This document shows, piece by piece, positions 8,224 through 18,804 of a DNA stretch of 64,000 nt; position 1 is the first letter of the stretch, and each line of letters begins with the position of its first letter. The notes beneath the pieces are model-generated. The model was given only the letters and a program-made list of their open reading frames with translations, did not search any database and had not been told where the DNA came from. Where the stretch lies: NCBI RefSeq assembly GCF_000302455.1, contig NZ_AMPO01000004.1, positions 156,516-220,515 of the forward strand. Reading direction: 5' to 3'. A program made the position numbers and the translations under genes. The stretch is from Methanobacterium formicicum DSM 3637 (lineage in GTDB: Archaea > Methanobacteriota > Methanobacteria > Methanobacteriales > Methanobacteriaceae).

Positions 8224-9906
8224 TTATACCCGTTTATATATAGTTACAGAGCCAAATCTTGCCACCGCTGTATAATTTGTGAAATTCATATCATCCCATG
8301 CACATATATAATAATCGGGACTTATCCTATTAAGTTCCTGATTTAAAGCCATTTTATCATCAGCAGTGAAATTGAAATCTTTAACACCCTGATATAATTT
8401 CTGATTGTCCCGGAACATTGGCATTTTCCCCACATTAGTCTGCATGTACCATCCAAAGTAGGGCCAGTAATCAGCATAGATTACCTTAGATTTGTAATCT
8501 GGATCATTAATCTTTAGCCACTGACTGGCATTATAAACATCCTGATTGAATATTTTATTCTTCTGATTCACCTCTTCTATTTCAGAAAGTTGCACTGTAA
8601 CTGAAAATATCATCACTAAGGATAATACTATGGCAAAAACATACAATGTCATATTTTTCTTTTTAAAATTGAATTCAAATTTTTGGGTGAAAAAATTCAA
8701 TCCTCGTGCCAGGAAATAAGCCACTGGAGGAGTCATAGAAATGAAATACCGGTGATCCTTGGCAACATACACGCTTTGGAATATGAAAAAGGCCATGAAC
8801 CATGAAAAGAAAAGTAAGTCCCAGCCAACATCTAATTCCAATTCAAACGAGACATTATAGATAAGGAGGGTGATGGCAAAGAAAATTATTTCACTTACCA
8901 TGTAATTGGCTTTTCCAAAAGTCGCGACAAAAACTACCAATAAAGCCAAGATTAAAAGTAATTTAACTTTAATTCCAGTTCTTAAATTTTTTAGGGGAGT
9001 TAAAGATCCAATTTTACCAAATACTGACCCTATTTTAGAAATATTCTGGTATGAATAAACAAATAAAGCAAATACAGCAGAAAGTATGATTATCCAGGAC
9101 GCTGTTCCTATGTAATAGGGAATATTTTTAACGAAATATAGTGTATCTGGGTTGTAGGCAAAGTGTATTGTACTCCCTGAACTTTCTGAACTTCTAAAAA
9201 AATCCATGAATGGATATAATGCATTACCGAATTTGGCATTGAAGTAGATGAATAGTGGAAGTAAAACCAGGGCCCCTAAAATCATTCCAATTACAATGTT
9301 TCGAGGATTTTTAATCTCTCTTCTATTTGCAATGATATAGGCAAATATTGGAAAAATAATCAAAGCCAAGTTAAAGCGGGTTAAAAAAGCCAACATAGCC
9401 ACAGGGAAGGCTAAGTAGAAAAATTTAGAGTTCCGTTTAACACCAAGGTAAGTGAGGTACATGGCCCATATTGAAATAGAAACGCTTGAAACATCGGTAA
9501 GGCCGGCTCCTGCAAAAGTGATTATTATGGGAAATGTTGCGAACAATAAACTGCCCAAAAAACTAATAATGGCATTAAAACGTTCTTTTAAGAATAAATA
9601 GAGACCAATACATCCTAGAATGTATATGAGTCCGTCTATGATAGATGTGATCCCCATATACAAACCATCAAATCGGAAATAGAGGGATGCTAAAAAGGAA
9701 AGTAATGGTGGCCTTAGGAGATCTGAATATCCTATTGATTTACCTGCAAATAAAGCAGAATTTGCCAGAAAATCAAAACCATCAAACTCGGGACCCACAC
9801 TTAACTGGATTCTCACCCTAAAATAAGTTATCAACCCGACAGTTATTATTAAAAGAACTAGGAAAACCAGTTTAGAATTCTTATCTTCAAATTTTTCCGT
9901 TTTCAT
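8224..9906 (-). CDS. GT39-like polytopic membrane glycosyltransferase (GT-C fold)
   Basis: The 560-residue protein has roughly a dozen hydrophobic helices. An N-terminal loop carries acidic EFDGFDFLANSALFAG, followed by LLRPPLLSFL, the arrangement of dolichyl-phosphate-sugar-dependent GT-C enzymes (ArnT/PMT, GT39/GT83). The C-terminal hydrophilic segment contains ASQWLKINDPDYKSK and ADYWPYFGWY. The next gene upstream is a clear paralogue. Such enzymes take a lipid-linked sugar outside the membrane and attach it to a protein or glycan. The acceptor is unknown. ATG 9906 lies 21 bases after the paralogue's stop, so the two are co-transcribed. Confidence 0.85.
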   Translation of the reverse strand: MKTEKFEDKNSKLVFLVLLIITVGLITYFRVRIQLSVGPEFDGFDFLANSALFAGKSIGYSDLLRPPLLSFLASLYFRFDGLYMGITSIIDGLIYILGCIGLYLFLKERFNAIISFLGSLLFATFPIIITFAGAGLTDVSSVSISIWAMYLTYLGVKRNSKFFYLAFPVAMLAFLTRFNLALIIFPIFAYIIANRREIKNPRNIVIGMILGALVLLPLFIYFNAKFGNALYPFMDFFRSSESSGSTIHFAYNPDTLYFVKNIPYYIGTASWIIILSAVFALFVYSYQNISKIGSVFGKIGSLTPLKNLRTGIKVKLLLILALLVVFVATFGKANYMVSEIIFFAITLLIYNVSFELELDVGWDLLFFSWFMAFFIFQSVYVAKDHRYFISMTPPVAYFLARGLNFFTQKFEFNFKKKNMTLYVFAIVLSLVMIFSVTVQLSEIEEVNQKNKIFNQDVYNASQWLKINDPDYKSKVIYADYWPYFGWYMQTNVGKMPMFRDNQKLYQGVKDFNFTADDKMALNQELNRISPDYYICAWDDMNFTNYTAVARFGSVTIYKRV

Positions 9907-9927
9907 AGTCTAATTCACCAATATTGT

Positions 9928-11568
9928 CTAAGTTCGTCTTTTGTAGATGGTTACTATTCCAAACTGTTTTATTGGATTATAATTAGTTAAATTTAACCCT
10001 TCAACAATAGATAAATAATAATCAGGTTTATCTGTGTTTAACCAGTTTTCATAGGATTCTTGAGTGTTAAATAAGGGGACTTGGCTTACATTAGTCTTTA
10101 GATACCAGCTGAAGAATGGCCATAGATCAGCAGACGTTTTTTTATCCTGATATTGAGGATCATTAACTTTAAGCCATTGGCTGGCCATTTGAACATTGCT
10201 TAATTTTTCTGTGTTAGGAGATTCATTTTCTTTTATTGCAGGTATATAATCTACAGCAGATACCAGTACCATCAATACCAATAAAAATGCCAATAAATTA
10301 TATAATATGTTTTTATACTTAATTTTGATGTCCCATGTTCTTTTAATTTCACTGAAAACCAATATTAAGAAATAACTTAAAGCCGGGGCCATGGTAACAA
10401 AATACCGGTCGTCTTTTATAATGTAAACGCTGTGAAATATGAAAAATGCCATAAACCATGACATAAATAGAAAATGAAAATCTAAATCCTTAACTTCACT
10501 CTTTCTTAGAATGTTATAGGTTAAAAGGCTCAGAACAAAGAATAAACCCTCACTAACAAGGTAATGCGTCCATGCAAATGTTATAACAAAGATTAACAGT
10601 AATGAAATAAACAATAAAATTTTTATTTTGGTAAAACGTTCCGTTTCATAATTGGATAATTCTTTAAATTTAAGTTTAACACTCTTAAGTTTAGTTATTA
10701 AGTAGATGAAAATGCTAAAGACCATAATCGATATAATGGTCAATCCACCCACACCTATGTACAGAATCAAATTTTTTAGGAAATATAAAGGATCAGGATG
10801 ATAATATACGTAAGTCGTAGACCATGATTTCTGGGTTGAGCCATAAAATGAAGACAATGGACCCAAAGGATTGCCGAATTGATTGTAAAAGAATAAAAGA
10901 ACAATCAAGCCAGGTAATAAAGATAATAACATTCCCCCAAACATATTTTTAAGGGATACATCATGGCGATTAATTGCCAGATAGAAAAATATGGGAAAAA
11001 TAATGAATCCTGCAGGATACCGGGTTAAAAAGGCCAGCATCGCCAGGGGAAAAGAAAAGTAAAAGAACAATGAGTTCTTTTTAACTGCTAAAACAGTAGC
11101 ATACAATGCCCAGATGGATAAAACCACACTTGGAATATCGGTAAGTCCAACTCCGATAAATAAAACAACCACTGGAAAAGTGCTGAAGAGTAAACTGCCC
11201 AAAAAGCTTTCCATGGCCTCAAATTTCATTCGGAAAAATAAATATAATCCAATGGCCCCGAATACTAAGAATGAAGCATCTAAATAGAATATCACTGATT
11301 CAGATACCACACCTAATCGGAAGATGAGTGATGTTAGAAATGGGAAAAAGGGAGGTCTGGTCAGATCTGTGTATCCGAATCCCTGTCCAGCAAAGAACAT
11401 GGCATTGGATAGGAAATCGAAAGTATCCCAAATAGGGCCAATTTCTATTTGGATCTGAACCCGGTAATACGCAATTAAAGCCACGAAAAAAACTAGAATA
11501 ACGCCAAAAACCAATGAATCATGATCCCTAACATATTCTCTTAATTTCAGATACAAAGAATCCCCCAT
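9928..11568 (-). CDS. GT39-like polytopic membrane glycosyltransferase, paralogue of the next gene
   Basis: The 546 residues show the same layout as the neighbouring gene: acidic first loop GPIWDTFDFLSNAMFFAG, TRPPFFPFLTSL, helices throughout, and a C-terminal soluble tail with SQWLKVNDPQYQDKK, ADLWPFFSWYLKTNV and YKRRT. The shared motifs and tandem order point to a local duplication. It is the first gene of a three-gene minus-strand group with its paralogue and the GT4 enzyme. It likely acts at the outer face of the membrane on a lipid-linked sugar; the substrate is not known. Confidence 0.85.
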   Translation of the reverse strand: MGDSLYLKLREYVRDHDSLVFGVILVFFVALIAYYRVQIQIEIGPIWDTFDFLSNAMFFAGQGFGYTDLTRPPFFPFLTSLIFRLGVVSESVIFYLDASFLVFGAIGLYLFFRMKFEAMESFLGSLLFSTFPVVVLFIGVGLTDIPSVVLSIWALYATVLAVKKNSLFFYFSFPLAMLAFLTRYPAGFIIFPIFFYLAINRHDVSLKNMFGGMLLSLLPGLIVLLFFYNQFGNPLGPLSSFYGSTQKSWSTTYVYYHPDPLYFLKNLILYIGVGGLTIISIMVFSIFIYLITKLKSVKLKFKELSNYETERFTKIKILLFISLLLIFVITFAWTHYLVSEGLFFVLSLLTYNILRKSEVKDLDFHFLFMSWFMAFFIFHSVYIIKDDRYFVTMAPALSYFLILVFSEIKRTWDIKIKYKNILYNLLAFLLVLMVLVSAVDYIPAIKENESPNTEKLSNVQMASQWLKVNDPQYQDKKTSADLWPFFSWYLKTNVSQVPLFNTQESYENWLNTDKPDYYLSIVEGLNLTNYNPIKQFGIVTIYKRRT

Positions 11569-11781
11569 AAGTTAAGAAGATTTTTAATAACGACATAATT
11601 TGTAAATATTTGAAATTTTTGCATTCATATTTAATTATACAGATCATTTATAATCCTAGTATTCTTCAGTTATAAAAGAATATATAATTATTGTAATCAT
11701 ATTATATGCTCTAAATCTCAATTGAAGCTTTTTAACAAATTAAGTGAGTATATTAATCAGTAATATAACCTATTTATAATG

Positions 11782-13110
11782 ATGCAATTATCAGGAAAAC
11801 TGAAACAGAATTTAATTAAATAAGTCCATTTTATTCTTTTATTTAGCGTTTTAATTTTACTTAGTTAAGGCCATATAGCATATCTGTGGGTGGGTGATAC
11901 TGATTTTCATCTTATTCAAGCTCGTGAAATACTTATGAACCCGTTTTATGGTATTTATGAGATTATTTAAAATATTATCCTGTTGGAAGAGCATTATGGC
12001 ATCCTCCTTTATTCCATGCAGTTTTCGCATTTTTATGGTATCTTGTTGGAGTGAGATTTACGAATACAATTTTTGTATTAACCTCAATCATTTTAACAGT
12101 TATTGTAGCTTCATGGATTGAAAAACGGGAATATGAGGTTATGGCTGGTTTTTTACAGGAATGTTTTCTTTAACTGTACTTAAAGTAGATATTTTAGCTG
12201 TGACCTTTCCAGCCAATTTTATCCAATTTTAGCAACTTTAACCATTTATTTTCTACCTAAAGATCAATTTAAATCATTCATGGCATCAGTGATAGGTGTT
12301 TGGACCCATTCAGTTAGTTTGATAATTTTTATTCCATTATCCTTAGTTGATGGTACCAGAAAAAATTGGAAATGTATTTTATTATTACCATCTGTGATAT
12401 TTTGTGGTATTTTATACCCTTTTCAGGGCAAAGTGGAGTTATAGAAAGTGAGTATCCTCCATTTTATATCATCCCAACAATACAGATATTCAGTTTAATC
12501 CAATAGTCTATTTGGTTCCATTTGGACTAATTTTCTTTTTTAATGGATAATAAACTATTTAAACTGATAATTGCGTATATCATAATTATTATAGTTTCTG
12601 AGTGCACTATTATTCCCTAGGATTTGAATATGTAGCATTTCCTTTGACCATAATGTCGGGTTTAGCTGTTTCAAGGATATACGGAATTATTAAAATTAAA
12701 AAAAGTTTTTATCCAGTTATTTTGTCTTAATTTTTGTTTTATTATCAAATTTGGGAGTTTCACCATTTCTTTCAATTGTAGAAAATACAAATGCCAACTG
12801 GGATTTCCTAAATATACCTATTAATGGATATGTTGGATTGGGTGATTATATACCATGTAATTCAAATCAAAGCGAAATTTTTTGGGTTTCATCTGCAGAT
12901 AAAATTGTTTGGTTAACTGGGAGGAGGTATCAAATGGTAGATATGGGACATTCAAAAAGGAACTAAATACCAAGGTGATTTTACGACAAAAGAATTACAG
13001 AAATATTGATAAGTATGATTCCTACAATAACACTAGTGGTACAATGAGTAAGTATAATAAACAAAATCAGTGGCAAATTACCTTACTGCAAATGCCAAAT
13101 TTTGATAAGC
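11782..13110 (+). pseudogene. decayed polytopic membrane glycosyltransferase-like gene
   Basis: A long stretch reads as membrane-protein sequence once frame changes and stops are allowed. From ATG 11782 the frame gives MQLSGKLKQNLIK, stop, VHFILLFSVLILLS, stop, then YLWVGDTDFHLIQAREILMN. Other frames continue with WHPPLLHAVFAFLWYLVG, then FLPKDQFKSFMASVIGVWTH, SLIIFIPLSLVDGTRKNWK and finally SADKIVWLTGRRYQ. The acidic first loop followed by WHPPLLH recalls GT-C transferases. At least five frameshifts or stops are present, so it is not expressed as one protein. It lies directly before an intact GT-C gene. Bases 11569-11781 before it are AT-rich with no other feature. Confidence 0.78.
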
Positions 13111-14754
13111 ATGTTATTTAACAAAAATCAATGGCCATTAATATGTTCTCTAATCATTTTATGGATTACCACATTAATTGTGACATTATTATCCATCAGC
13201 AATACCAACGGCCACTTAATATATGTTCTGGATGATCCTTACATCCATATGGTTGTTGCAAAAAATTTCGTATCCTATGGAGTTTGGGGAGTAACTAAAT
13301 ATGGTTTCACTTCATCAACATCTTCAATACTTTGGCCGGGACTTATTGCGGCATTATTTAAAATATTCGGGATAAATGAACTAATACCATTCTTTCTAAA
13401 CATAATATTTGCTACATCTACACTTATCCTTACAAACTATATTCTCAAGCAATATGTGAAAGATATCAAATATTGTAATCTCTTTATATTTATCAGTTTA
13501 ATGGTTATAACATTCCTTACACCAATTATACCACTTATTTTCACAGGAATGGAACATGTACTGCAGATTTTCCTTACAATTGCTTTTGTGTACATGTCAG
13601 CTAAAATATTAAACCAAGAAAAATCTCAAAATTATGAAGTAATCTTGTTATTGATTTTAGCATCACTTTTAACTTTGAATAGATATGAAAACTTGTTTAC
13701 AGTCCTTGCGGTTGTTTTATTATTTGTTATCTACAAAAAGAGATTAAAAGCAATATACATTCTCCTATCCGGAACGATACCCCTAATAATTTATGGACTT
13801 TATTCCAAAATTCAAGGATGGTATTTCTTACCAAATTCCCTTATACTTAAATCCGCTTATCTCAAAAACCTTACATCACTAAATTACATTTTATTAACCT
13901 TAAAAAAACTTATATATACTATTTTAGAGCCTCATCTATTAATTTTATTTATCACAGCAGTTTTTTTATTATATATAATATTAAAAGATAACTTTACCAA
14001 AAAAATCAATGACTTTTATATAATAATTCTTATCATTTTTATTTTTAATCTTATTTTTCACATTTCATTTGTGCAAACTGGATATTTTTATAGATATGAA
14101 GCTTATTTAATTGCTCTGGGTTTATTAGGAACATCCTTAGGGATTTCATTGTGCCTAAAAGATCTGGAAACCCTAATTTATCAAAATAATATCCGTAAAT
14201 ATAAATGGAATATCCTCAGATATTCATTTTTATTTTTGCTTATATGTTTGTTCATGATTCCCGCAGCTACCAATGGTTATGGATCAATTACATCTGTACC
14301 ACAAGCAAGTAAAAATATTTATGAGCAACAGTATCAAATGGCTTTATTTATAGAAGAATATTATCAAGGTAAATCTGTTGGATTAAATGATATAGGTATC
14401 ATTAATTACATGTCTGACATAAAATGTTTGGATCTATGGGGATTGGGAAATTTAGAAGTGGCACAAAAGAAAAATGAAGGAAATTACACTACAAATGAAA
14501 TTTCTAATTTAACCACAAATAATAATGTTAGTTTAATAATAATATACGACAGTGCCTTTCAAAATAAAATACCCCCAGATTGGATTAAAGTTGGAGAATG
14601 GGAAATTAAAGGAAACATTGTATGCGGTGATAGTTTAGTTTCATTTTACGCACCAAATCAGCAATATGAAGCATATTTAAATGAAAAATTAAGACTATTC
14701 TCGTTTAGATTACCTAAAGATGTTGAACAAAGAGGGAAATACTTAACCAATTAA
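13111..14754 (+). CDS. polytopic membrane glycosyltransferase-like protein (GT-C type)
   Basis: The product of about 547 residues is highly hydrophobic. Its first extracytoplasmic loop reads YVLDDPYIHMVVAKNFVSYG, with the acidic pair typical of GT-C sugar transferases, followed by GFTSSTSSILWPGL. The C-terminal 110 residues are hydrophilic. A TTG nine bases upstream could also start it; neither has a clear ribosome site. The gene is much more AT-rich than the housekeeping genes downstream. It may be transferred, and its neighbour is a wreck of a similar gene. The function is inferred from topology and the DDPYIH loop only. Confidence 0.75.
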   Translation: MLFNKNQWPLICSLIILWITTLIVTLLSISNTNGHLIYVLDDPYIHMVVAKNFVSYGVWGVTKYGFTSSTSSILWPGLIAALFKIFGINELIPFFLNIIFATSTLILTNYILKQYVKDIKYCNLFIFISLMVITFLTPIIPLIFTGMEHVLQIFLTIAFVYMSAKILNQEKSQNYEVILLLILASLLTLNRYENLFTVLAVVLLFVIYKKRLKAIYILLSGTIPLIIYGLYSKIQGWYFLPNSLILKSAYLKNLTSLNYILLTLKKLIYTILEPHLLILFITAVFLLYIILKDNFTKKINDFYIIILIIFIFNLIFHISFVQTGYFYRYEAYLIALGLLGTSLGISLCLKDLETLIYQNNIRKYKWNILRYSFLFLLICLFMIPAATNGYGSITSVPQASKNIYEQQYQMALFIEEYYQGKSVGLNDIGIINYMSDIKCLDLWGLGNLEVAQKKNEGNYTTNEISNLTTNNNVSLIIIYDSAFQNKIPPDWIKVGEWEIKGNIVCGDSLVSFYAPNQQYEAYLNEKLRLFSFRLPKDVEQRGKYLTN

Positions 14755-14824
14755 TTAATCCTATCAAAAAAAATGAACACTCAGTAAACTTAAAATAAAA
14801 ATCGTTTTTTAAATTAAAGATTAA

Positions 14825-15352
14825 TTAACCAAAATAAACCCCCTCATTCATCCTGGGTATCATCGCCATCAATACACACTGCTCAGTATTCCCTGTACGG
14901 TCCAGTAACCCCCGGCTTAGGTGACTTACTGCACCAGTTTTCTGTCCCAATCGGTCAATACCGGTAACCTGGTCCATAACATCCCCAACTTCCATACCTT
15001 CCAAGACCTTTTCTATGACCAGTGGAGGGTATTCAAAACCAGCACTAACCCCAAGGGTGGTTTTCTCACCATCATAGATGGCACACCATTGCAAATCCAG
15101 GTAACCGGTTATACTATGGGGCACCTCTAAAAGACCGGATTCTATGCCCACTGAAAGATCAAATTCTTCAGAATATGCATTTTTAGCCCGGTTAATAGCT
15201 CCTTGAATGGTAACTTCTAATCCTATGGGCTGGTCCGGCACACCAGAATCCACGTGTTTTGCCTGCACACCCATTTGAGGATATATCTTCTTTAAAACAT
15301 TCCTGGTGGCCTTTAACTTCACCGGATTTTTGGATCCAACTACAACCTTCAT
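14825..15352 (-). CDS. DUF84/YjjX-type inosine/xanthosine triphosphatase
   Basis: The 175-residue protein begins MKVVVGSKNPVKLKATRNVL and contains LSVGIESGLLE and GIDRLGQKTGAVSHLSRG, the signatures of the DUF84 (YjjX) family. These enzymes hydrolyse non-canonical purine nucleoside triphosphates such as ITP and XTP so they do not enter nucleic acids. The ATG at 15352 is one base after the stop of the upstream CoaD gene and its GGT ribosome site lies within that stop region. A TTG twelve bases further up is a weaker alternative. The two genes are evidently co-expressed. Confidence 0.88.
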   Translation of the reverse strand: MKVVVGSKNPVKLKATRNVLKKIYPQMGVQAKHVDSGVPDQPIGLEVTIQGAINRAKNAYSEEFDLSVGIESGLLEVPHSITGYLDLQWCAIYDGEKTTLGVSAGFEYPPLVIEKVLEGMEVGDVMDQVTGIDRLGQKTGAVSHLSRGLLDRTGNTEQCVLMAMIPRMNEGVYFG

Positions 15353-15353
15353 T

Positions 15354-15824
15354 TTACCTTTCAACCTTTTTAATTAAAGTTCCCACCTGATCAATCTCCC
15401 CTCGACGTATACGGGTGGATGATATGGGCTTACCATCATCTGCCAGAACCATGCTTATGGTGATAATATCCAGGGGTTTCATTCTCTTCTCCCTGCGTAT
15501 CTGGTTAATTTTAAACGCTGTTGGTTCAGTTTCAGGACTCACCACTATGGCATCAACTGATTCATCATCAATGGTAACTCCATATGGATCATCCAGACGG
15601 GATAGGGTATAATTTGAACGTCTTTCCAGTAGCTGGTTGAGGTTGGACATTCTAACATTACAGGGTTCTATTTCTCCTTTTATACCCCCAAATTTATCAG
15701 AGGTCACTCCGATGAGTACCTGTTCACCCACCTGGAATGCTGTTTTTACCAGTAACTGGTGACCCCGGTGGAACTTGTCAAAGGTGCCTCCAACTGCCAC
15801 CTTGTGATATTTTTGTTCAATCAT
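15354..15824 (-). CDS. coaD: phosphopantetheine adenylyltransferase, archaeal type
   Basis: The 156 residues include VGGTFDKFHRGH (11-22), the (H/T)xGH-type nucleotidyltransferase motif, and ISSTRIRRGEI (about 133-143), the ISSTxIR motif that binds the triphosphate. The segment PETEPTAFKINQIR is typical of archaeal PPAT. The enzyme transfers AMP to 4'-phosphopantetheine, the penultimate step of coenzyme A synthesis in the cytoplasm. It is followed after one base by the DUF84 nucleotidase. Confidence 0.92.
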   Translation of the reverse strand: MIEQKYHKVAVGGTFDKFHRGHQLLVKTAFQVGEQVLIGVTSDKFGGIKGEIEPCNVRMSNLNQLLERRSNYTLSRLDDPYGVTIDDESVDAIVVSPETEPTAFKINQIRREKRMKPLDIITISMVLADDGKPISSTRIRRGEIDQVGTLIKKVER

Positions 15825-15995
15825 TGGTGATTATCCTCAATTTTATAGGTTTTATCCCGTGAAACTAAATTATAAGTATAGTATTGAAAACTTTGATCAC
15901 AAATTTTCAGAAAATATTTGATCTTCCCAGATTTTTGATCTTCCTAGATTAATTATGTAGATATCTTGATTATATTGTGGGCAAGATAATAAACT

Positions 15996-17546
15996 ATGCT
16001 CCTGGAACACAATGTGGTGGTGAAGGATCCACTGAAAATTGGACTTCGCTTCGCATCATGCTACCCTAACTTATACCGCAGTGCCATGTCTTCACTGGGT
16101 TTCCATATAATCTACGACCTCTTAAACCACCAGGAAGATGTTTACTGTGAAAGAGTGGTTTACCCTTATGGTAAGAGCCTGGAGACTGGTTCCCCCCTGA
16201 AGGATTTTGATGTGGTGGGTTTTTCCCTCCAGTATGAACAGGATTATCCCCATGTACTGGAAATGCTCAGGAAAGATGGTTTAAAACTTCGAAAAGAGGA
16301 TAGAACTCCAGATGATCCTCTGGTAATTGCTGGTGGTCCCTGTGCCAGTTCCAATCCATTACCCATGAGCAGTTTTATTGATCTTTTCCTGGTGGGGGAT
16401 GGTGAGGTCATTCTACCTGATTTTCTGGATAAGTTAAGCCAACTGGATAATCCCCGGGAGGAGATTGATGAACTTCTGGATGTGGAAGGAGTTTACATTC
16501 CAGGCAATAATGTGAACCTGGTCCAGGTGGAGGATATGCGTGATGCCTGGCGTCCGGTTCGCCAGGTTTTCCCGGAAACCGATAATAAAGAGTTAATTCC
16601 AGCCTTTGGAAAATCTTTCCTCCTGGAAGTTTCCAGGGGATGTGCCCGGGGTTGTCGTTTCTGCATGGCAGGTTGTATTTACCGCCCCCGGAGAGAAGTT
16701 GATATTAAAACCATTATCCAAACTGCGGAGGAGGGGAGACACGCTACTGGTATGGAGAAAATTGCACTCATCGGTGGGGCTGTTTCCGATTACTCCCGTA
16801 TCGAAGATTTATGTCGTGAACTTCTAGATCGTGATTTCCAGGTTACCACCCCATCCCTGCGTATTGAATCAATCTCCAAGGATCTTCTGGAAAGCTTAAC
16901 TGAAAGCGGACTTAGGACCATTACCATTGCCCCTGAATCCACCTGGAGACTCAGACAGGTGGTAAATAAACCAATCACTGATGAGGATATCAGGCAAACC
17001 ATGGAAACTGCCTTCAATTTGAACTTGAATGTTAAACTATATTTCCTGGTAGGACTGCCCACGGAAACGCATGATGACATGGAAGACATGGTGAATCTAA
17101 TAAAGAATTTGCAAGTTATGGCTCCTCATCGGGATTCACTCAGGATAAGTGTAAACCCATTCATACCAAAGCCCCACACACCCTTCCAGTGGACCGGGTT
17201 CAGCCTTAAAGACATCAAATCCAGGGTGAACTTCCTGAAGAAAGAATTGAAAAACAGGCATTTCAAGGTGGAAAATCCCAATAAAGCAATGGTACAATAC
17301 ATCCTCTCAGTGGGAGGCAATGAACTATCCGGTATCATTGAAGAATCATCCCAGAGAAAGGTTCCACTCGGTGAATGGAAAAAATTAACACCACAATTAA
17401 ACCCTGGTGCTGATCTTCCTTGGAATGAGATAAATGTGAACATAAACGAGGAATTTCTGGAAGATGAATATAAAAAGGCGTTAAGCGGTGATTTGACACC
17501 ATGGTGTGAAACTTTTGGTTGTTATAACTGTGGGGCGTGTAATTAA
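15996..17546 (+). CDS. radical SAM protein with N-terminal cobalamin-binding-like domain
   Basis: The 516-residue protein has an N-terminal region (FASCYPNLYRSAMSSLGF, then DVVGFSLQYEQDYPHVL) resembling the B12-binding/TIGR03960-like domain. The radical SAM core follows with RGCARGCRFCMAGC, the CxxxCxxC cluster site, near residue 220. The C-terminus ends in a cysteine cluster, CETFGCYNCGAC. The first ATG, 15996, is fixed by an in-frame TAA six bases upstream. It is convergent with nothing and monocistronic apart from the aminotransferase 58 bases downstream. Its reaction is not known; a methyl or sulfur transfer is possible. Confidence 0.85.
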   Translation: MLLEHNVVVKDPLKIGLRFASCYPNLYRSAMSSLGFHIIYDLLNHQEDVYCERVVYPYGKSLETGSPLKDFDVVGFSLQYEQDYPHVLEMLRKDGLKLRKEDRTPDDPLVIAGGPCASSNPLPMSSFIDLFLVGDGEVILPDFLDKLSQLDNPREEIDELLDVEGVYIPGNNVNLVQVEDMRDAWRPVRQVFPETDNKELIPAFGKSFLLEVSRGCARGCRFCMAGCIYRPRREVDIKTIIQTAEEGRHATGMEKIALIGGAVSDYSRIEDLCRELLDRDFQVTTPSLRIESISKDLLESLTESGLRTITIAPESTWRLRQVVNKPITDEDIRQTMETAFNLNLNVKLYFLVGLPTETHDDMEDMVNLIKNLQVMAPHRDSLRISVNPFIPKPHTPFQWTGFSLKDIKSRVNFLKKELKNRHFKVENPNKAMVQYILSVGGNELSGIIEESSQRKVPLGEWKKLTPQLNPGADLPWNEINVNINEEFLEDEYKKALSGDLTPWCETFGCYNCGACN

Positions 17547-17604
17547 AAAAAGTTAATTAAAATCATCAGAACATTAATCAATTATTAAATAATTAATAAA
17601 GGAA

Positions 17605-18729
17605 ATGGCGATTACAATGAAACCAGCTAAAAGAGTAGAGTCCATTGATCTATCTGGAATACGGAAAATGTTCGATATGGTGGGAGAAGACTCCATCAAC
17701 CTGGCACTGGGCGAACCTGACTTTGACACACCATCATATATCCGCGAAGCAGTTAAAGAAGCATTGAATGAGGGTTTCACCCATTACACCGGGAACACCG
17801 GGATCATGGAACTAAGGGAAGCCATCTGCCATAAATTAAAGACAGACAACCATATCAAAACATCCCCTGAATCAATCATAGTTACTGTTGGAGCCAGTGG
17901 GGCACTTTATTCCAGTATCAATGCACTTATCGAGGAAGGAAGTGAAGTTATCATCCCTGATCCGGGGTTTGTAGCTTATGATGCCTGTGTGAAGCTCAGT
18001 GGAGGTAGATCAGTACCAGCACCCCTTAAGGATGAAAATGATTTCCGGATGCTGCCGGAAGATGTGCTGGAACAGGTCACACCACGTACCAGGGCCATTA
18101 TAATCAATTCACCAAACAATCCCACCGGGGCAGTCCTGGAAAAAGAAGATATTAAGGGCCTGGCTGATATTGCCGATGATCATGATTTGATCCTTATTTC
18201 TGATGAGATATACGATAAGATCATCTATGAAAAGAAACATTACAGCCCGGCAAGCTATTCTGATAATGTTATAACCATTAATGGATTCTCCAAAACCTAT
18301 GCTATGACTGGTTTCCGTATTGGATACCTTGCAGTACCACCCCACTTAATGGAAGCTGTTTTAAAAGTACACCAGTACAGTGTCACCTGTGCAACTTCCA
18401 TATCTCAAAAAGCTGCTTTGGCTGCCCTTCAGGGACCTCAGGATAGTGTGATCCAAATGAGGGATGAATTTAAAAGGAGAAGGGATCTGGTGGTGGGAAG
18501 ACTACAAGGCATGGGAATAGAGTGTAATCTACCACACGGAGCCTTTTACGTGTTTCCCTCCATTGAAAATCCGGAAAAATTTGTGGAAGAAGCCCTTAAA
18601 AAAGACGTGGTTCTGGTTCCAGGTTCTTCCTTTGGCCAGTACGGTGAAGGTCACTTCCGCATATCATATGCAGCATCCTACGAGGACCTGGTAGAAGCCA
18701 TGGACCGTCTGGAGTCTCTGGAATGGTAG
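17605..18729 (+). CDS. class I/II PLP aminotransferase (aspartate aminotransferase-like)
   Basis: This 374-residue fold-type I enzyme has INSPNNPTGAVL (167-178), SDEIYD around 199-204 and the PLP lysine K230 in INGFSKTYAMTGFRIGY. It matches archaeal aspartate/aromatic aminotransferases in length and motif spacing. It most likely exchanges amino groups between aspartate or another amino acid and 2-oxoglutarate. Start is ATG 17605 after AAAGGA; a second in-frame ATG lies twelve bases later. A T-rich terminator follows. Confidence 0.88.
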   Translation: MAITMKPAKRVESIDLSGIRKMFDMVGEDSINLALGEPDFDTPSYIREAVKEALNEGFTHYTGNTGIMELREAICHKLKTDNHIKTSPESIIVTVGASGALYSSINALIEEGSEVIIPDPGFVAYDACVKLSGGRSVPAPLKDENDFRMLPEDVLEQVTPRTRAIIINSPNNPTGAVLEKEDIKGLADIADDHDLILISDEIYDKIIYEKKHYSPASYSDNVITINGFSKTYAMTGFRIGYLAVPPHLMEAVLKVHQYSVTCATSISQKAALAALQGPQDSVIQMRDEFKRRRDLVVGRLQGMGIECNLPHGAFYVFPSIENPEKFVEEALKKDVVLVPGSSFGQYGEGHFRISYAASYEDLVEAMDRLESLEW

Positions 18730-18804
18730 TGAAAACCCCACTAATTTTACTTTTAAAGAGAATTTTTCACTTCCAAACTTGAAAAGAATAGTTAATATTA
18801 CTGC

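Noticed and set aside
12751..13121. Two short plus-strand open frames (71 and 70 residues)
   Set aside because: They are fragments of the decayed membrane-protein gene read in different frames, not separate genes.
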